NCBI GenBank assembly: GCA_018671205.1
Contig: JABHIC010000092.1
Coordinates: 1-5,884, forward strand
From: Gammaproteobacteria bacterium
Lineage (GTDB): Bacteria; Pseudomonadota; Gammaproteobacteria; GCF-002020875
Length of the DNA stretch: 5,884 nt
Direction: 5' to 3'
Below the pieces are notes generated by a model. The model was given only the letters and a program-made list of their open reading frames with translations. It was not told the origin of the DNA and searched no databases. Shown piece by piece: positions 5,461 to 5,884 of the stretch. How positions within the stretch are numbered: position 1 is the first letter of the stretch; each line of letters opens with the position of its first letter. The translations under genes were made by a program, and so were the position numbers.

Positions 5461-5884
5461 TTACCCATTCACCTGGGCCATTACCTCATCTGCAAAATTC
5501 TCCTCTTTCTTCTCAATTCCCTCACCAACCTCCAGACGAGAAAACTGGACGATCTTTGCACTCTGGCTATCCATTAGCTTGGCAACACTCTGGTCCGGGT
5601 CCTTGACAAAAGGCTGCCCCAGCAGAGTAATCTCATTGACAAACTTCTTCATCCGACCGGTTACCATCTTCTCAACGATGGCCTCAGGTTTTCCACTCTC
5701 CAGCGCCTGGGCAGAGAAGATCTCCTTCTCTTTCTCCAGAACATCGGCAGGAATATCAGCCTCAGAGAGGGCAACCGGCCGGCTCGCGGCAACATGCATA
5801 GAGACATCTTTCGCCAGTACAGCATCGCCTCCCTGAATTGCGGTCATCACACCGATACGACCTCCATGAGAGTAGTAACCAACC
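5461..5884 (-). CDS. tsf: Elongation factor Ts, C-terminal half (5' end outside the window)
   Basis: EF-Ts is the cytoplasmic guanine-nucleotide exchange factor that releases GDP from EF-Tu so it can bind GTP and aminoacyl-tRNA again. The frame is open from the right edge to a TAA at 5463-5461 and gives about 140 residues, roughly the second half of the E. coli protein (283 aa). The visible start reads VGYYSHGGRIGV, matching the E. coli stretch around SYQHGARIGV. It is followed by a MHVAAS motif, then SGKPEAIVEKMVTGRMKKF in the coiled-coil region, then LGQPFV and the near-C-terminal VGEGIEKKEENFA. The N-terminal EF-Tu-contacting domain with its TDFV-type motif lies beyond the window. A GTG/ATG pair at 5850-5845 is internal and is not the real start. 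An intrinsic terminator follows 24 bases after the stop. rpsB is expected upstream, by analogy with other bacteria. The identification is secure. Confidence 0.97.
   Translation of the reverse strand, partial: VGYYSHGGRIGVMTAIQGGDAVLAKDVSMHVAASRPVALSEADIPADVLEKEKEIFSAQALESGKPEAIVEKMVTGRMKKFVNEITLLGQPFVKDPDQSVAKLMDSQSAKIVQFSRLEVGEGIEKKEENFADEVMAQVNG

Noticed and set aside
5366..5836. A 156-codon plus-strand open frame starting at the ATGAA repeats
   Set aside because: Most of it is antisense to tsf, and it reads through the tsf terminator hairpin. No ribosome site or recognisable protein supports it.
1..5884. A hidden novel system, mobile element, CRISPR array or RNA gene
   Set aside because: All but about 250 bases are accounted for by seven well-known housekeeping genes in a conserved order. 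I saw no tRNA-like folds, spaced repeats of CRISPR type, transposase motifs or terminal inverted repeats.

Overview
The window is a stretch of a conserved bacterial housekeeping operon, and every gene lies on the minus strand. In transcription order, from high to low coordinates, it holds the 3' part of tsf (elongation factor Ts), pyrH (UMP kinase), frr (ribosome recycling factor), uppS (undecaprenyl diphosphate synthase), cdsA (phosphatidate cytidylyltransferase), dxr (DXP reductoisomerase) and the 5' part of rseP (site-2 intramembrane protease). tsf enters truncated at the right edge. rseP runs off the left edge after about 385 residues, before its second catalytic motif.

The protein sequences and the gene set point to a gammaproteobacterium. 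EF-Ts, PyrH, RRF, UppS, Dxr and RseP all align by eye with the Escherichia coli and Pseudomonas proteins over their whole visible length. The order frr-uppS-cdsA-dxr-rseP is, from memory, that of Pseudomonas-like non-enteric gammaproteobacteria; E. coli has frr-dxr-uppS-cdsA-rseP. The DNA looks moderately GC-rich, with frequent GGG glycine codons. I cannot name a genus.

The layout has two transcriptional blocks. tsf ends in a strong intrinsic terminator (5404-5436). It is followed by a gap of about 100 bases holding a likely extended -10 promoter (5326-5334) and a good Shine-Dalgarno for pyrH. From pyrH onward the genes are packed tightly: 44 bases between pyrH and frr, a 1-base TAGTG overlap between frr and uppS, 2 bases between uppS and cdsA, a TGATG overlap between cdsA and dxr, and 36 bases between dxr and rseP. 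uppS and cdsA both start with GTG, with their Shine-Dalgarno sequences inside the upstream gene, so translational coupling is likely.

Together the genes join translation (EF-Ts, RRF), pyrimidine nucleotide supply (PyrH) and envelope building. Dxr makes the MEP-pathway precursor of isoprenoids, UppS builds the C55 lipid carrier for cell-wall sugars from them, CdsA uses CTP (downstream of PyrH) to activate phosphatidate for phospholipids, and RseP monitors envelope stress through sigma-E.

I found no mobile element, CRISPR array, RNA gene or novel defence or metabolic system. No gene-free stretch exceeds 165 bases. The points worth a second look are small: the tsf-pyrH regulatory gap, a G8 tract in rseP and a cysteine substitution in PyrH.
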